From positions 1,302,001 through 1,366,000 of the forward strand of contig NC_049563.1 in NCBI RefSeq assembly GCF_013368755.1: a stretch of 64,000 nucleotides of DNA. The letters are read 5' to 3'. The translations under genes were made by a program, and so were the position numbers. Positions within the stretch are counted from its first letter, which is position 1; every line of letters begins with the position of its first letter. The notes beneath the pieces were generated by a model that searched no databases, had not been told where the DNA came from, and saw only the letters and a program-made list of their open reading frames with translations. Source of the stretch: Talaromyces rugulosus (taxonomy: Eukaryota > Ascomycota > Eurotiomycetes > Eurotiales > Trichocomaceae). Positions 63,002-64,000 of this stretch are shown here, piece after piece.

Positions 63002-64000
63002 ATGGATGACATACTGACCGCTGTCAAAACAGCACGCAACGATAATCAAACTTCACTACCCGCGGCTAAACCGCTGATTGAACCACTGGACGAAACGCCG
63101 ATCAAGCAAACCACCATCCAGGTTTCTCCGGCACATATACTGGAAATCCTGAAAACTCATCCAGGAGAGGATGAGCTGTATCAAGCTTTGAGATGGCTTG
63201 ATCCGACAAAAAAGAACGGAGAGCGGGGGTCTTTTGACATACGACATGCTAGTCCGCTTACTGCTCCAATTCTTCAAACCCTAGCCAGCAACACGATCCC
63301 TGACCACTGGAAAAACGTGGAAAAGTCATCTTCCAAGACAAGAGGAGCTCTGTTAAGATGTTTGTGTAGTATTGCTGGAGTGCGGGCTCTGGTGACTAGC
63401 CTGCAAATCTCTATCAATGCCTTGCGAACGTCACCGCAGAAAGAGAAAGATTCCGGGAGGAAGCTCGCTATTCAAGACATTGTCTCATTTCTAGCTGCGC
63501 TATTGAAGCCAGCTGACTTTGTCTGTCGAACATATAAGAATAATGCTTCTATGTATGACACTAGCAGCAAACGGCGAGTGAGTTGGTCGGAATTCTGTTC
63601 ATTACTCGCAGGCGGCAAAGTTTTGTCGACTATTGCAGAGGCCCTCTCATTTACAGAGACGATGAAAGGAACGACCTCTGTTTCCTGGATTGGAGAAGGA
63701 GCTAGCTTTTCTGGTTGGCTTGGCCTCAACATGAGCCACATGGTCCTTGAAAGCGGCCAAAAGGACGATGAATTTTGGAAGGCCGCTTCAGTCATGATTG
63801 GTCGTGCGATAGGCCTTGGTCATACAGAAAAGTTTGTTCATGAATTATATACAAACACATTTGAAGGCGATGCACCATCTCGGTCTTGGCATTGCTTTTT
63901 CGATCTTCTCCGGCCTCATGAGCAGGTTGCTATAGTCCAAAGCATTCTCAAGGATCTGCAAGCAACTCACTTTAGCTCATATGAACAAAAGGGCCGTGAT
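63002..64000 (+). CDS. tel2: Telomere length regulation protein Tel2 (Clk2), 3' end missing
   Basis: Open for 333 codons from ATG 63002 to the right edge, without a stop, so the gene continues outside the window. Tel2 is the core of the TTT complex that, with Tti1 and Tti2, stabilises PI3K-like kinases (ATM, ATR, TOR). The alpha-helical repeat layout fits: LPAAKPLIEPLDETPIKQTT then PAHILEILKTHPGEDELYQA, RGALLRCLCSIAGVRALVTS, and in particular SWIGEGASFSGWLGLNMSHM, followed by FWKAASVMIGRAIGLGHTEK, typical of fungal Tel2 N-terminal halves. The assignment rests on this general pattern, so it is good but not certain. Confidence 0.75.
   Translation, partial: MDDILTAVKTARNDNQTSLPAAKPLIEPLDETPIKQTTIQVSPAHILEILKTHPGEDELYQALRWLDPTKKNGERGSFDIRHASPLTAPILQTLASNTIPDHWKNVEKSSSKTRGALLRCLCSIAGVRALVTSLQISINALRTSPQKEKDSGRKLAIQDIVSFLAALLKPADFVCRTYKNNASMYDTSSKRRVSWSEFCSLLAGGKVLSTIAEALSFTETMKGTTSVSWIGEGASFSGWLGLNMSHMVLESGQKDDEFWKAASVMIGRAIGLGHTEKFVHELYTNTFEGDAPSRSWHCFFDLLRPHEQVAIVQSILKDLQATHFSSYEQKGRD

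Noticed and set aside
1..64000. tRNA, rRNA or transposase genes
   Set aside because: No cloverleaf B-box pattern, rRNA stretch or transposase motif was recognised by eye; a tRNAscan or repeat search could still find something.

Overview
The window comes from a filamentous ascomycete (Pezizomycotina), most likely a member of the Eurotiales. The evidence is short introns of about 40-95 nt with GTAAGT/GTATGT-like donors and CTAAC/CTAAT branch sites, dense genes on both strands, a nuclear copy of the complex I 49 kDa subunit, fungus-specific families (UstYa/DUF3328, Zn2Cys6 activators, DUF1989, Whi5/Nrm1) and a short TTAGGG tract. No bacterial, viral or organellar segment was recognised. I could not identify the species.

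Layout. 1-9.7 kb is conserved housekeeping: an RBM26/27-like RNA-binding protein (5' end outside the window), a Whi5/Nrm1-type G1/S repressor and the ribosome-biogenesis GTPase Bms1. 10.5-16.5 kb holds a glycine-rich-domain (DUF1399) protein, an F-box-like protein and an unassigned ORF. 16.9-19.6 kb is the most interesting part: a short secreted precursor with four near-identical repeats separated by Lys-Lys-Arg sites, one repeat per exon, divergent from a UstYa (DUF3328) oxidase. Together they form a minimal dikaritin-type fungal RiPP locus whose core I do not recognise. 19.6-24.9 kb is AT-rich accessory DNA with a protein kinase preceded by a 28-nt poly-C run, an apparently frameshifted short-chain dehydrogenase and a SnoaL/NTF2-like protein.

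25.7-39.3 kb is a coherent aromatic-catabolic cluster: aldehyde dehydrogenase, zinc alcohol dehydrogenase, Zn2Cys6 regulator, gentisate 1,2-dioxygenase, fumarylacetoacetase-family hydrolase, YqjM-like flavin oxidoreductase and MFS transporter. The simplest reading is uptake of a hydroxylated benzyl compound, oxidation of alcohol to aldehyde to acid, ring cleavage at gentisate, and hydrolysis of the ring-cleavage product. The aromatic hydroxylase that would make gentisate is not in the window. The motif CCGCGG lies upstream of every structural gene of this cluster and is a candidate operator for the regulator.

39.7-46.5 kb is mixed: a decayed aminoglycoside-phosphotransferase-like fragment, a small conserved-looking ORF, a large P-loop kinase/HAD/phosphoribosyltransferase fusion and a DUF1989 protein. 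47-64 kb returns to mostly core genes: a Pbi2-type I9 inhibitor, a mitochondrial dehydrogenase kinase, an O-methyltransferase, a small cysteine-rich secreted protein, a GDSL esterase, a multi-pass membrane protein, a UBE2W-like E2, complex I 49 kDa subunit, RNA polymerase I/III subunit AC40, Uba3 (with a 6-nt microexon) and the N-terminal part of Tel2, which runs off the right edge.

All exon models were read by eye from splice signals and reading-frame continuity. Functions rest on recognisable motifs and on knowledge of the families, not on a database search.
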